This document shows, in pieces, positions 31,152 to 39,600 of a stretch of DNA of 64,000 nucleotides. The stretch's first letter is position 1, and every line of letters begins with the position of its first letter. The stretch is taken from NCBI RefSeq assembly GCF_000633535.1, contig NZ_AYMR01000007.1:1-64000 (forward strand), in the 5' to 3' direction. A program made the position numbers and the translations under genes. This stretch comes from Leifsonia aquatica H1aii (GTDB taxonomy: Bacteria > Actinomycetota > Actinomycetes > Actinomycetales > Microbacteriaceae). The notes under the pieces were generated by a model, which did not search any database, was not told the origin of the DNA, and was given only the letters and a program-made list of their open reading frames with translations.

Positions 31152-32317
31152 GGCGGACAGCGGTCGCGACGCCCGCCGTCCCCGTCGTCCCGGTGCGGGT
31201 GGACCCGGCGCCCACCGCGATGGTCTGGATCGAGGCAGGCAGGCCGCACGAGGCCGTCGCGGTGCCCGGCGTCGCACTCGCCCCGGGCGACGCCCTGGTC
31301 GAGGTCGAACTCGCCACCATCTGCGGCTCCGACGTCCACACCACCCAGGGCCATCGCTCCACCCCGACACCGGTCGTGCTCGGGCACGAGCAGGTGGGTC
31401 GTGTCGTCGCCGTGCGCGACGGAGCCGTCACGGCCGACGGTCTCCCGCTCGATGTCGGTGACCGGGTGGTCTGGTCGCTCACGGTGGCCTGCGGAACGTG
31501 CTCCGCGTGCTGCCGCGGCCTCCCGCAGAAGTGCGCGACGGTGCGCAAGTACGGCCACGAGCGTCTGGTCACCGGGTGGGAGCTGTCCGGCGGCTTCGCG
31601 ACGCACGTCCATCTGCGGGCGGGGACTGCGATCGTCCCCGTCGATCCCGCGCTCGACGCCCGCGTGCTCGCACCGGTGTCGTGCGGCACGGCGACGGCCG
31701 CGGCCGCGCTGCACGCCGCGGAGTCGGTGACCGAGATCGCCGGCGGTGCGGTGGTGGTGTTCGGGGCAGGGCTCATCGGCCTCACGCTCTGCGCGATGGC
31801 CACCGATCGCGGCGCCCGGGTCGTGGTGGTGGACCCCGACCGGCACCGCCGGGAGCTGGCTGTGCGGTTCGGCGCGGTGGCCACCGCCGACCCCCGCGCA
31901 CGGCGGGCAGGCGAGAGCCTCTCCCGTGCGCTCGAGGCGTTCGACGAGGGACCGGCCGCCGCGTTCGACGCGTCCGGCGCTCCCCGCGCGGTGGCGTCCG
32001 CGATCGAGTGCGTGCGGGTGGGCGGCGTCGCCGTCCTCATCGGGAGCGTGTTCCCGACCGACGCCGTCCCGCTGGACCCGGAGAGCGTGGTGCGCCGCCT
32101 GGTCACCATCCGCGGCGTGCACAACTACGCGCCGGCGCAGCTGACCGAGGCCGTCCGGTTCGCGGAGGCGCGGAGCGCCGTCTATCCGCTGGCCGACCTG
32201 GTCGGGGCCACCGTGCCGCTGAGCGACCTCGACGCCGGCATCGCCGCCGCGGCGCGGGGGACGGCCGTGCGCGTGGGCGTCGTCCCGGATGCCCGCTCGA
32301 CGCGCGCGGCCGGTTAG
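31148..32317 (+). CDS. Zinc-dependent alcohol dehydrogenase associated with phosphonate catabolism (TIGR03366-like)
   Basis: This 389-residue MDR-family dehydrogenase has the catalytic zinc ligands C59 (TICGSDVH) and H80-E81 (VLGHEQVG), and the structural zinc cluster C115, C118, C121 and C129 (ACGTCSACCRGLPQKC). The NAD-binding motif is VVVFGAGLIGLTLCAMA. This subfamily is found in phosphonate operons. It would oxidise or reduce an alcohol/aldehyde intermediate, such as acetaldehyde or a hydroxyalkyl phosphonate. It is the last gene of the operon, and its TAG stop shares bases with the stop of the convergent GntR gene (TTAG, 32314-32317). Confidence 0.87.
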   Translation: MRRTAVATPAVPVVPVRVDPAPTAMVWIEAGRPHEAVAVPGVALAPGDALVEVELATICGSDVHTTQGHRSTPTPVVLGHEQVGRVVAVRDGAVTADGLPLDVGDRVVWSLTVACGTCSACCRGLPQKCATVRKYGHERLVTGWELSGGFATHVHLRAGTAIVPVDPALDARVLAPVSCGTATAAAALHAAESVTEIAGGAVVVFGAGLIGLTLCAMATDRGARVVVVDPDRHRRELAVRFGAVATADPRARRAGESLSRALEAFDEGPAAAFDASGAPRAVASAIECVRVGGVAVLIGSVFPTDAVPLDPESVVRRLVTIRGVHNYAPAQLTEAVRFAEARSAVYPLADLVGATVPLSDLDAGIAAAARGTAVRVGVVPDARSTRAAG

Positions 32318-33063
32318 GCGCCGATGGCCCGGATGAAGTGGGTGCCCTCGCGCGCCCGCCCGGACGCCGCGACGGTGAACCGGATGATGTCGCTGCGGTA
32401 GCGGTCGTCCGACGCCTCGAAGACGCGCCCGTCCGCATCCCGGGTCACCCGGTGCAGGCGCAGGATCGGGGTGCCGGGCTCGACATCGAGCAGCCGGCTG
32501 TCGAGCTCGTCGGCGGCGACGGCGTCGATCTCGTGGTCGACGTCGGTGTAGCCGTAGCCGCGCTCGTCCAGGTATTCGGTGATCGACACGGTGTCGAGGT
32601 CGACGTCGAAGAGCACCCGCCCGACCTCCTCGATGAACGTCAGCCGCTCCAGCATCGTCGGGCGTCCGTCGAGCAGGCGCAGCCGCACCACGTCCACGAT
32701 CGGCGCGCCCTTCGGGATGCCGAGAGCCCGGGCCTTCTCGTCGTCGGCGCGGCGCAGGGACACCTCCTGCGTGATCGCACCCGGAACCGTGCCCATGCTG
32801 CGCGCCCAGCGGGTGAAGGGGATGGAGACGTCCGCCGCCTGCTGCGCCTTGCGCTCGGCGACCCGGGCGGGACGGCCGCGGCGCGTCTCGATCAGACCCT
32901 CGTTCCGGAGCGCGGCGAGGGCGTTGCGGATCGGGCCGCGGGAGGTGCGCCACAGCTCCGCGAGCTCGCCCTCGCTGGGGACCTCGTCCCCGGGGGACAG
33001 CTCGCCGCCGACGATCCGGCGACGGAGGTCATCGGCGATCTGCATGTAGAGCATGGCGGCCAC
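32314..33063 (-). CDS. GntR/HutC-family regulator of the phosphonate locus
   Basis: This 249-residue regulator has an N-terminal winged helix (YMQIADDLRRRIVGGELSPGDEVPSEGELAELWRTSRGPIRNALAALRNEGLIETRRGRP, about 5-66) and a C-terminal UTRA ligand-binding domain (about 90-245). HutC-type regulators of aminoethylphosphonate genes (PhnR-like, PhnF) have the same architecture. It is convergent with the operon it probably controls. TAGTAT lies six bases before the GTG at 33063 and no Shine-Dalgarno sequence is seen, so the mRNA may be leaderless. An ATG nine bases downstream is an alternative start. Confidence 0.88.
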   Translation of the reverse strand: MAAMLYMQIADDLRRRIVGGELSPGDEVPSEGELAELWRTSRGPIRNALAALRNEGLIETRRGRPARVAERKAQQAADVSIPFTRWARSMGTVPGAITQEVSLRRADDEKARALGIPKGAPIVDVVRLRLLDGRPTMLERLTFIEEVGRVLFDVDLDTVSITEYLDERGYGYTDVDHEIDAVAADELDSRLLDVEPGTPILRLHRVTRDADGRVFEASDDRYRSDIIRFTVAASGRAREGTHFIRAIGA

Positions 33064-33132
33064 GTAGGCATACTAGTGGGGCGAAATGGCGGGTTCGTTG
33101 CCGGGTGCCGCCTCGCGACGGAGGCGGCGCGA

Positions 33133-34257
33133 TCAGCCCAGTCCGGCGAAGAACTCCCGGATGCGGTCCGCCGCCATCCGCGGCTGCTCCAGCCCGAGGA
33201 AGTGCCCGCCCCGCGGAGCCGTCTCGAACGACCGGAGATCGTCGGACGCCCGTTCGGCGAGCGAACGCGGGAATCCGGCCATGACGGGCTCCCGGCTGAG
33301 CAGGACGCCGACGGGTGCGACGATCGGCGGCCGCGGCGGGTTCGCGTCGTAGTCGAAGTACTGGCGGAACGATGTGCCGATGCTGCCGGTCGCCCAGTAG
33401 AGCGTCGCGATGGTGAGCAGTTCGTCCCGGGGGACCACCGCGTCCAGGTCGCCGTCGACCCAGTCGTGCCATTTGTCGGCGATCCAGGCGAGCAGGCCGG
33501 CGGGGGAGTCGGCGAGGGCGGCTGCGATGGTGTCCGGGCGCGTCGCCATGATCTCGCTGTAGCCGCCGTCGGCCGCGTCGTAGGCGTCGACGGACTCCAG
33601 GTAGGCGCGCTCCTCGTCGGTGCGCGGCTCCTCGTCGGCCGGGAACGGGGCATGGAGCAGCTGGACCCCGATGACGCGGTCGGCGTGGTCCACGCCGAGC
33701 CACGTCGCGGCCCCGCCGCCGATGTCGCCGCCGAACGCGGCGTACCGGTCGTAACCGAGCACGGTCGTCATCAGCTCGTGGAGGTCGGCGGCGATCGCCT
33801 GCCGGGTGAGCGGACCGTCCGGCAGCTCGGAGAAGACGAAACCCGGCAGCGAGGGGATGATCACGTCGAACGCGATGCGCGCGTCCGACCCCGTGCCCGC
33901 CGGGTTGGCGAGGAGCTCGGCGAGCGGAAGGTACTCGGTGTACGCGCTCGGCCACCCGTGCAGCAGTAGGAGCGGGATGCGGGTCTCCGCGGAGCCGGCG
34001 GCCGGGACCCGCACGAAGTGCAGGAGATGCCCGCCCACGTCGGCCCGGTACTGGTCATAGGCGTTGAGGCGCGCCTCCTGCGCCCGCCAGTCGAAGGCGA
34101 GCCACGCGTCGACGAGGTCCTGGAGCACGGGACCGCCGGCGCCTCCCTCCCACGGCGCCGAGCCGAGCGGGTCGACGAAGCGGGTGGACGCGAGCCGGGC
34201 CCGCAGGTCGTCGAGCAGCTCGTCGGGGACGTGGAGACGGAAGGCGTCGATGCTCAT
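33133..34257 (-). CDS. Epoxide hydrolase-family alpha/beta hydrolase
   Basis: This 374-residue protein has the N-terminal epoxide hydrolase (EHN) domain (FRLHVPDELLDDLRARLASTRFVDP...) followed by an alpha/beta-hydrolase domain. The oxyanion loop is HGWP (100-103). The nucleophile is D178 in FGGDIGG, where relatives have GGDWGG, and the catalytic histidine is in RGGHFLGLEQP. Aspartate as nucleophile fits ring-opening of epoxides; the substrate is unknown. The ATG at 34257 follows AGGGTG; a GTG nine bases upstream is possible. It stands alone between the GntR gene and a surface protein gene. Confidence 0.88.
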   Translation of the reverse strand: MSIDAFRLHVPDELLDDLRARLASTRFVDPLGSAPWEGGAGGPVLQDLVDAWLAFDWRAQEARLNAYDQYRADVGGHLLHFVRVPAAGSAETRIPLLLLHGWPSAYTEYLPLAELLANPAGTGSDARIAFDVIIPSLPGFVFSELPDGPLTRQAIAADLHELMTTVLGYDRYAAFGGDIGGGAATWLGVDHADRVIGVQLLHAPFPADEEPRTDEERAYLESVDAYDAADGGYSEIMATRPDTIAAALADSPAGLLAWIADKWHDWVDGDLDAVVPRDELLTIATLYWATGSIGTSFRQYFDYDANPPRPPIVAPVGVLLSREPVMAGFPRSLAERASDDLRSFETAPRGGHFLGLEQPRMAADRIREFFAGLG

Positions 34258-34291
34258 CCCCGTCACCCTACGCGGCCGACGCCGCCCGTCG

Positions 34292-37039
34292 TCACGGGTG
34301 GCGTCGGCGGCGCCGCGTCGCGAGCAGCGACACGCCGGCCGCGAAGGCGAGGAGGGCGCCGAGCCCGGCGATCAGCGGACCGGATGCGTCGGAGCCGGTG
34401 GCGGCCAGGCCGCTGCCCTTCCCTCCCGCAGGACCGGAGCCGCCCGCACCGCCGGACCCGCCGGGACCGACCGGTGGGACGACGACCGCGGGCTGCGCGG
34501 TCACCGTGACCGTGGTGGTCGAGCAGAGATCGGCCTGGCCCTGGGCGCAGATCGCGTAGCGGAACGTGTCCGTGCCCGAGAACCCGGGCGCGGGGACGTA
34601 GTGCGCGACGCCTCCGCTGAAGGTCACGGTGCCGTGGCCGGGCGCGGTCGCGACGGTCGGCGGGTCCACGGTGCCGTCGTCGTTGCCGAGCACGTCGATG
34701 TCGACGGGGGTCCCCGGTGTCGTCGTGGCCGTATCGGGCGTGGCGACGGGGTAGACCTCGACGTGGACGACGCCCGTCGCGCAGAGCTGCGGCGTGCCGT
34801 CGTCGCAGACGATCACCGTGTACTCGTCACGGCCTGCGAAGCCCGTGCGGGGCGTGTAGACGACGGTGCCGTCCGCGCTCACGGACACGCTTCCGCTGCG
34901 GGGCGGGACGCCCTGGAAGTCGGTGAGCACTGCGTCGGGGTTCACGTCGTCGGTGGTCACCGTGTCGGTGGCGGCGACGTTCGTGGTGGTCACCTGCGTC
35001 AACGGATCGATCGTCGGCGGCACGTTCGGCGGCAGGACGTCGATCGTCACATGCGCCGTGGCGCAGAGCGCGGGAGCGGTCGGGGAGCAGATCCGGTAGT
35101 CGAACGAGTCCGGCCCCGTGTACCCGCCGGCGGGTGTGTAGACCGCGTGTCCTGTCGCCGGGTCGAGCGTGACCGCGCCGTGCTGCGGCGCCGTGACGAC
35201 GGTCCCGTCCAGGGGGGCACCGGCCGTGTCGTTGTCCGTCAGCGGGATGGTCACGGCCGTGTCCCGGAAGGTCTGCGCGGCGTCCGCGAGGGCGCGCGGG
35301 TACACGGTGATCGTGACCGTCGCGGTGTCGCACGCGGGAGTCGGGGAGGCGTTGTCGCAGACCTGGTACTCGAAGGTGTCGACGCCGCTGAAGTCGTTGG
35401 CCGAGACGTAGACGAAACCGCCGGTGCCGGAGAAGTACATGCTCCCGTGGGAGGGGCGCGTGATCGCGCTGTAGGTGAGCTTCTGGCCGGCGTCGGGGTC
35501 GGTCGCATGGACGCGGCCCAGCGTGAGCAGCCCGGTCGAGGTGTCGACGGCGAGGTCGTCGGCGACAGGCGGGTTGTTCACGGGCGGCGGCACGGCGATC
35601 ACCTCGGTGTCGACCGTGGAGCCGGCCGACGAGCCGTCGTTGTTGGACGGCGCCGTGTCCGGGGTGGACGAGGTCGAGCGCGCCGTGTTGACGAGCACCG
35701 TCCCCGCCGGGGCGGTCGCCGTACCGGAGAACGTGAAGGACGCGGTCGCTCCCGCCGCGAGGGTCCCGACCTGCCAGCTGAGCACCCCACCGGCGACCGT
35801 CCCCGTCGTCGACGCGGGGTCGAGGGTGAATCCGGCCGGAAGGGTGTCGTTCAGCACGACGTCGGCGGCAGCGCCGGGACCGTGGTTCACGACGGTGACC
35901 GTGTAGGTCACGACGCCGTTCTCGAGCACCGTGGCCGGGCCGTCCTTCTGGACCTCGACATCGGCGGACGGCGTCGCCGACGCTCCGCAGTCCGGGAACG
36001 GGTCGAGCAGATTCACCGTGCCGCGCACCGTGTTGGCGACCGTCCCGGTCGCCGTATCGAAGATCTGGCCGGCGGGGGCCACCGACTGGACGACGATCGG
36101 GTCGGCGGCGGAGGCTCCGGTGAAGCCGCCCTGCACGGAGGTCGTGCCGGTGAAGCTGTAGCGGCCGAGTCCGACCACGGCACCGTCGTCGCGGAGGCCG
36201 GCGGCCCGGGCGACGCCGCGGTTGGACTGCGCCCAGGTCGCGCCGCCGTTGTTGGTGAGCACACCGCTGGCGATCACGAGGCCGGCGTTGCTCGCGTTCG
36301 GGCTGTTGTTGACCAGGTCTCCGGTCGCGCTGATGGCGCAGGTGTTCTGCAGGGCGCCGGAGCTGTTGATCGTCAGCCCCTGCTGGAATCCGGCCAGCCC
36401 GGAATTCGTGAGTGGTCCGCTGATCGCGGCGCCGCCGTGCACGGACAGGATGCCGCTGTTGTCGAACGTGACGCCGCTGTTCAGGTCGAACGCCCCCTGC
36501 ACGGTGAAGATGCCCGAGTTCTCGAACGATCCCGCCGCGGACGACAGCGATCCGTTCACCGTGAAGTGCGCGCCGGACGCGACGGTCACGAGACCGTTGC
36601 CGTTCATGGCGAGACCGGCGAACGTCGCGGTCCCCTCGACGTCGAGCGAGAATCCCGCGTTGACGGCGACGCCGGGCATCGTGAGCGTCGCTCCGCTCGC
36701 GACGACCAGTGCGCCCGCCGGGTTGTTCAGATAGGAGCCGGTGAGCGTGGCGCCCGCGCCGACGCACAGCGTCGCCCCGGCCGGGAGGGCGTCGATGCCT
36801 CCGGTGAAGTCGGCGGCGACGAGCACGGTCTCACCGGCGGCCACGCTGATGGACGTGGCGCCGGCCGGGAGGGTGCGGGTGGGAGCGGCGCATTGCGAGG
36901 CGAAGTCCGCGTTCGCCGGAGACGCCTCGGCCCCGGCGAGGAGCGCTGCGGAGATCAGCGCGGTGGACAGCGCCGCTGCCGTGACCCGCGCCCAGGTCGA
37001 TCTCCGACCGTTCCGACCGTCCCGTCGTCCGTGCACCAT
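34292..37039 (-). CDS. Large cell-wall-anchored surface protein with DUF11 and tandem Ig-like repeats
   Basis: This 915-residue secreted protein has a basic signal peptide (cleaved near ANADF). A region of hydrophobic repeats (about 60-350, of the form AGATLTGSYLNNPAGALVVASGATLTM) looks like a beta-solenoid. A DUF11 domain (about 360-480, PATVLENGVVTYTVTVVNHGPGAAADVVLNDTLPAGF) follows. Four cadherin/VCBS-like repeats of about 90 residues come next (about 485-860), each with a DTFEYQVC or DSFDYRIC block. The C-terminus has a Gly-rich spacer, LAATG near residue 878, a membrane helix and RRRRRH. LAXTG is the motif of class E sortases, so covalent wall attachment is likely. The ATG follows GGAGGGGGAG. 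Confidence 0.88.
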   Translation of the reverse strand: MVHGRRDGRNGRRSTWARVTAAALSTALISAALLAGAEASPANADFASQCAAPTRTLPAGATSISVAAGETVLVAADFTGGIDALPAGATLCVGAGATLTGSYLNNPAGALVVASGATLTMPGVAVNAGFSLDVEGTATFAGLAMNGNGLVTVASGAHFTVNGSLSSAAGSFENSGIFTVQGAFDLNSGVTFDNSGILSVHGGAAISGPLTNSGLAGFQQGLTINSSGALQNTCAISATGDLVNNSPNASNAGLVIASGVLTNNGGATWAQSNRGVARAAGLRDDGAVVGLGRYSFTGTTSVQGGFTGASAADPIVVQSVAPAGQIFDTATGTVANTVRGTVNLLDPFPDCGASATPSADVEVQKDGPATVLENGVVTYTVTVVNHGPGAAADVVLNDTLPAGFTLDPASTTGTVAGGVLSWQVGTLAAGATASFTFSGTATAPAGTVLVNTARSTSSTPDTAPSNNDGSSAGSTVDTEVIAVPPPVNNPPVADDLAVDTSTGLLTLGRVHATDPDAGQKLTYSAITRPSHGSMYFSGTGGFVYVSANDFSGVDTFEYQVCDNASPTPACDTATVTITVYPRALADAAQTFRDTAVTIPLTDNDTAGAPLDGTVVTAPQHGAVTLDPATGHAVYTPAGGYTGPDSFDYRICSPTAPALCATAHVTIDVLPPNVPPTIDPLTQVTTTNVAATDTVTTDDVNPDAVLTDFQGVPPRSGSVSVSADGTVVYTPRTGFAGRDEYTVIVCDDGTPQLCATGVVHVEVYPVATPDTATTTPGTPVDIDVLGNDDGTVDPPTVATAPGHGTVTFSGGVAHYVPAPGFSGTDTFRYAICAQGQADLCSTTTVTVTAQPAVVVPPVGPGGSGGAGGSGPAGGKGSGLAATGSDASGPLIAGLGALLAFAAGVSLLATRRRRRHP

Positions 37040-37179
37040 CCGGCTCCCCCTCCGTGCGTCCAGAATCCACGGTAGCGGACGGTCGGCGGCCGACACGACC
37101 CTGCCCTGTACGAGGCCCGCTGCGCCCTCTATCCTTGCGGGGACCCCTGTCTGTGATCCCGCCGAGGAGACCGCCGCCC

Positions 37180-37893
37180 ATGACCTTCTCCCGCATCGTC
37201 GCGGTCCTCCGCATCGCGGTCGCGGCCGCGATCATCGCGGCGACCGCCGTGACCCTCGGGTCGTCGATCGCCGCCTGGGCCGACGCCGGCTACCGCGATC
37301 TGGCGACGCTGTACGTCAACTTCTTCAGCTACTTCACGATCGAGTCGAACATCGTCGCCGCCGTCGTGCTGCTCATCGGTGCCGTGTTCTCTCTGCGGAG
37401 CCGCCTGGCCGATCCGATGTGGTTCACGGTCCTGCGGGCCGCGATCGTCGTCTACATGGGCGTCACCGGGATCGTCTACAACCTGCTGCTCCGCGGTCTG
37501 GCCGTCACCGGAGGAGGCAGCACGCCGGACTGGACGAACGAGGTCATGCACGTGGTCGGCCCGGCCTACATGATCCTCGACTGGCTGCTCGCGCCCGGGC
37601 GTGCACCGGTGCGCTGGCGGCACATCGGCACGATCCTCGTCTTCCCGCTGGTCTGGGTCGCATACACCCTCGTGCGCGGCCCGCTGGTGTTCGACCAGCT
37701 CAAGCTGGTGCACCACTGGTACCCGTACCCCTTCCTCAATCCGGTGAACGGCTACGGATCGGTTGCGGTCTGGGTGGTGATCATCGCTCTGGTCTTCGCC
37801 TCCCTGGCCGCCCTGGTGGTGGGCGTCTCGCACTGGTGGCGGCTCGACCGTCGCGGAGACCGTGACCCAGCGCAGGAGGCGGCCACGGCCTAG
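37180..37893 (+). CDS. Pr6Pr-family six-helix membrane protein
   Basis: This 237-residue membrane protein has six predicted helices. Characteristic blocks are NFFSYFTIESNIVAAVVLL, TGIVYNLLLRGL and EVMHVVGPAYMILDWLLAPGR, followed by PLVWVAYTLVRGPL and YPYPFLNP..GYGSVAVWV. This pattern fits the bacterial Pr6Pr/AIG1-like membrane family, which has no established function. The ATG at 37180 follows GAGGAGACC. Its TAG stop shares a CTAG with the stop of the convergent MFS gene (37890-37893). Confidence 0.82.
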   Translation: MTFSRIVAVLRIAVAAAIIAATAVTLGSSIAAWADAGYRDLATLYVNFFSYFTIESNIVAAVVLLIGAVFSLRSRLADPMWFTVLRAAIVVYMGVTGIVYNLLLRGLAVTGGGSTPDWTNEVMHVVGPAYMILDWLLAPGRAPVRWRHIGTILVFPLVWVAYTLVRGPLVFDQLKLVHHWYPYPFLNPVNGYGSVAVWVVIIALVFASLAALVVGVSHWWRLDRRGDRDPAQEAATA

Positions 37894-39518
37894 CGGCGGC
37901 GTCGCGGGGCCGGCACGGCATCGGCCGGCGCGGGCTCGGGTTCCTCGGCTCCGCCGGTGACCTCGCGCGGGAGGTTGCGCGAGAAGAACAGGGCCGCGCA
38001 GGAGATCAGGGAGAGGGCGGCGAAGGAAAGCCGGAGCGCGTCCAGCTGCGACGTGCGGTAGAGCCCGGCGAGCTCCTGGCTGTCGGAGGGCGAGAGCCCG
38101 TGCTCCTGCGCGATGTGCTCGACCTCGGAGACCGGGACGACGCCGACACCGGACGAGGTCTCCTGCTGGACCTGGCTCTGCACGTCCTGCGGAAGGCTGC
38201 TCGCGGCGACGCCGCTGGCGAAAGCGGTCGACAGGGCCGCGATCATCACGGAGCCGACCAGCGCCGTGCCCAGAGACGACCCGAGATTCTGGAAGACGCC
38301 CTGGATGCCGCCCGCCTCGCTCGACTTCTCGGGGCCGACGGACGACATGGTCACGTTGCCGAGCTGCGACGCCAGCAGGCCGAGAGCGGCACCCGCGACG
38401 AACATCCCGACGCCGAAGACGAACGAATCCAGGTGCGGGTCGACCGAGCCGAGCAGGATCAGGCTTGCCAGGACCAGCGCGAGCTGTCCGATGCGGGCGA
38501 TGCGCCGAGCCGACACCCGGCGGGCGAGCACGGTGCCCACGATGGAGAACAGGACCAGGGCGATCGAGAGCGGGAACACCTTGAGCCCGGTGGAGAGCGC
38601 ATCCAGACCGAGGGTGAGCTGCAGGTAGATGGGGACGACGAAGAACAGGCCGGCCGTCACCGTGTACTGCAGGCCGAGGCTGCCCACGCCCGCCCGGAGC
38701 TGACGCAGACCGAGCAGAGCGGGGTCGAGCAGGGCCGCCCGCCCGGACGCCAGGAGCCGCCGTTGACGGAGGAAGAAGAGCCAGAGCACGACGACGCCCC
38801 CGGCGACGAGGAAGGGCACCGGCGACAGCCCGAGGAGGGAGACGTCCCGCGTCGGCAGGATCCAGCCCCAGGTCTTGGTCTGCAGGAGTCCCCACACGAT
38901 CAGCACCAGGCCGACGGCCGACAGCAGCACCGAGAGGAGGTCGACACCGGCCTTCGTGCGCTCGCCGGTGTCGCGGACGACCCGGCTGAACAGCAGGACG
39001 ATCGCCATCACCACCACTTCGCCGGCGAAGACGTACCGCCAGCTCGCGTATGTGGTGAGGAAGCCGCCGATCAGCGGACCGACGGCGACCGCGACGCCGG
39101 AGGCCGCACCGATGACGGCGAACGCGGTGACCCGCGCGTGCCCCGCATAGTTGTTCGCGATGAGCGCGGCGATCGCCGGGATGACGAGCACGGCGCCCAG
39201 CCCCTCGATGACGGACCAGCCGAGGAAGAGCACTACGATGTTCGGACTGATCGCGGTCGTCGCCGACCCGACCGCGTAGACGATCGAACCGATGATCAGC
39301 GCCCTCCGGCGCCCCCAGAGGTCGCCGAGCTTGGCCCCGAGCAGCATGAACGCAGCCATCGTGAGCGTGTAGAACGTGATCGTGGTCTGCATGGCCTCGA
39401 TGGTGGTGCCCAGGTCGCGGACCACGGTCGAGATGGACACGTTCATCACCGTGGAGTCCAGCACCATGACGAACTGGGCCGCTCCCAGCACGGTCACCGC
39501 GGCCCATCGTCGCGCCAT
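37890..39518 (-). CDS. MFS transporter, DHA2 (14-helix) drug exporter type
   Basis: This 542-residue major facilitator protein has about fourteen predicted helices. The DHA2 motif C-like N-terminal helix is AAQFVMVLDSTVMNVSISTVVRDLG, motif A is GAKLGDLWGRRRALIIG, and the central antiporter motif region is AVIGAASGVAVAVGPLIGGFLTTYASWRYVF. It probably exports drugs or metabolites in exchange for protons. The long extracellular loop between the last helices (about residues 420-490) is Ser/Gln-rich. The ATG at 39518 follows GGGAGGC; an upstream in-frame start would add a basic extension with no ribosome binding site. Confidence 0.9.
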   Translation of the reverse strand: MARRWAAVTVLGAAQFVMVLDSTVMNVSISTVVRDLGTTIEAMQTTITFYTLTMAAFMLLGAKLGDLWGRRRALIIGSIVYAVGSATTAISPNIVVLFLGWSVIEGLGAVLVIPAIAALIANNYAGHARVTAFAVIGAASGVAVAVGPLIGGFLTTYASWRYVFAGEVVVMAIVLLFSRVVRDTGERTKAGVDLLSVLLSAVGLVLIVWGLLQTKTWGWILPTRDVSLLGLSPVPFLVAGGVVVLWLFFLRQRRLLASGRAALLDPALLGLRQLRAGVGSLGLQYTVTAGLFFVVPIYLQLTLGLDALSTGLKVFPLSIALVLFSIVGTVLARRVSARRIARIGQLALVLASLILLGSVDPHLDSFVFGVGMFVAGAALGLLASQLGNVTMSSVGPEKSSEAGGIQGVFQNLGSSLGTALVGSVMIAALSTAFASGVAASSLPQDVQSQVQQETSSGVGVVPVSEVEHIAQEHGLSPSDSQELAGLYRTSQLDALRLSFAALSLISCAALFFSRNLPREVTGGAEEPEPAPADAVPAPRRRR

Positions 39519-39600
39519 CGTCGCCTCCCGCCGTCTGCCTGGCCGGAGAGTAGCACCGGCATGCGCCGGCGCGTCAGTGGCCATCGGGGGAGGCGGGGCC

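Noticed and set aside
37129-39507. A 790-residue minus-strand frame over the MFS and Pr6Pr genes
   Set aside because: It is out of frame with both recognisable proteins and made of low-complexity Arg/Gly/Ala sequence. The MFS frame has fourteen coherent helices instead.
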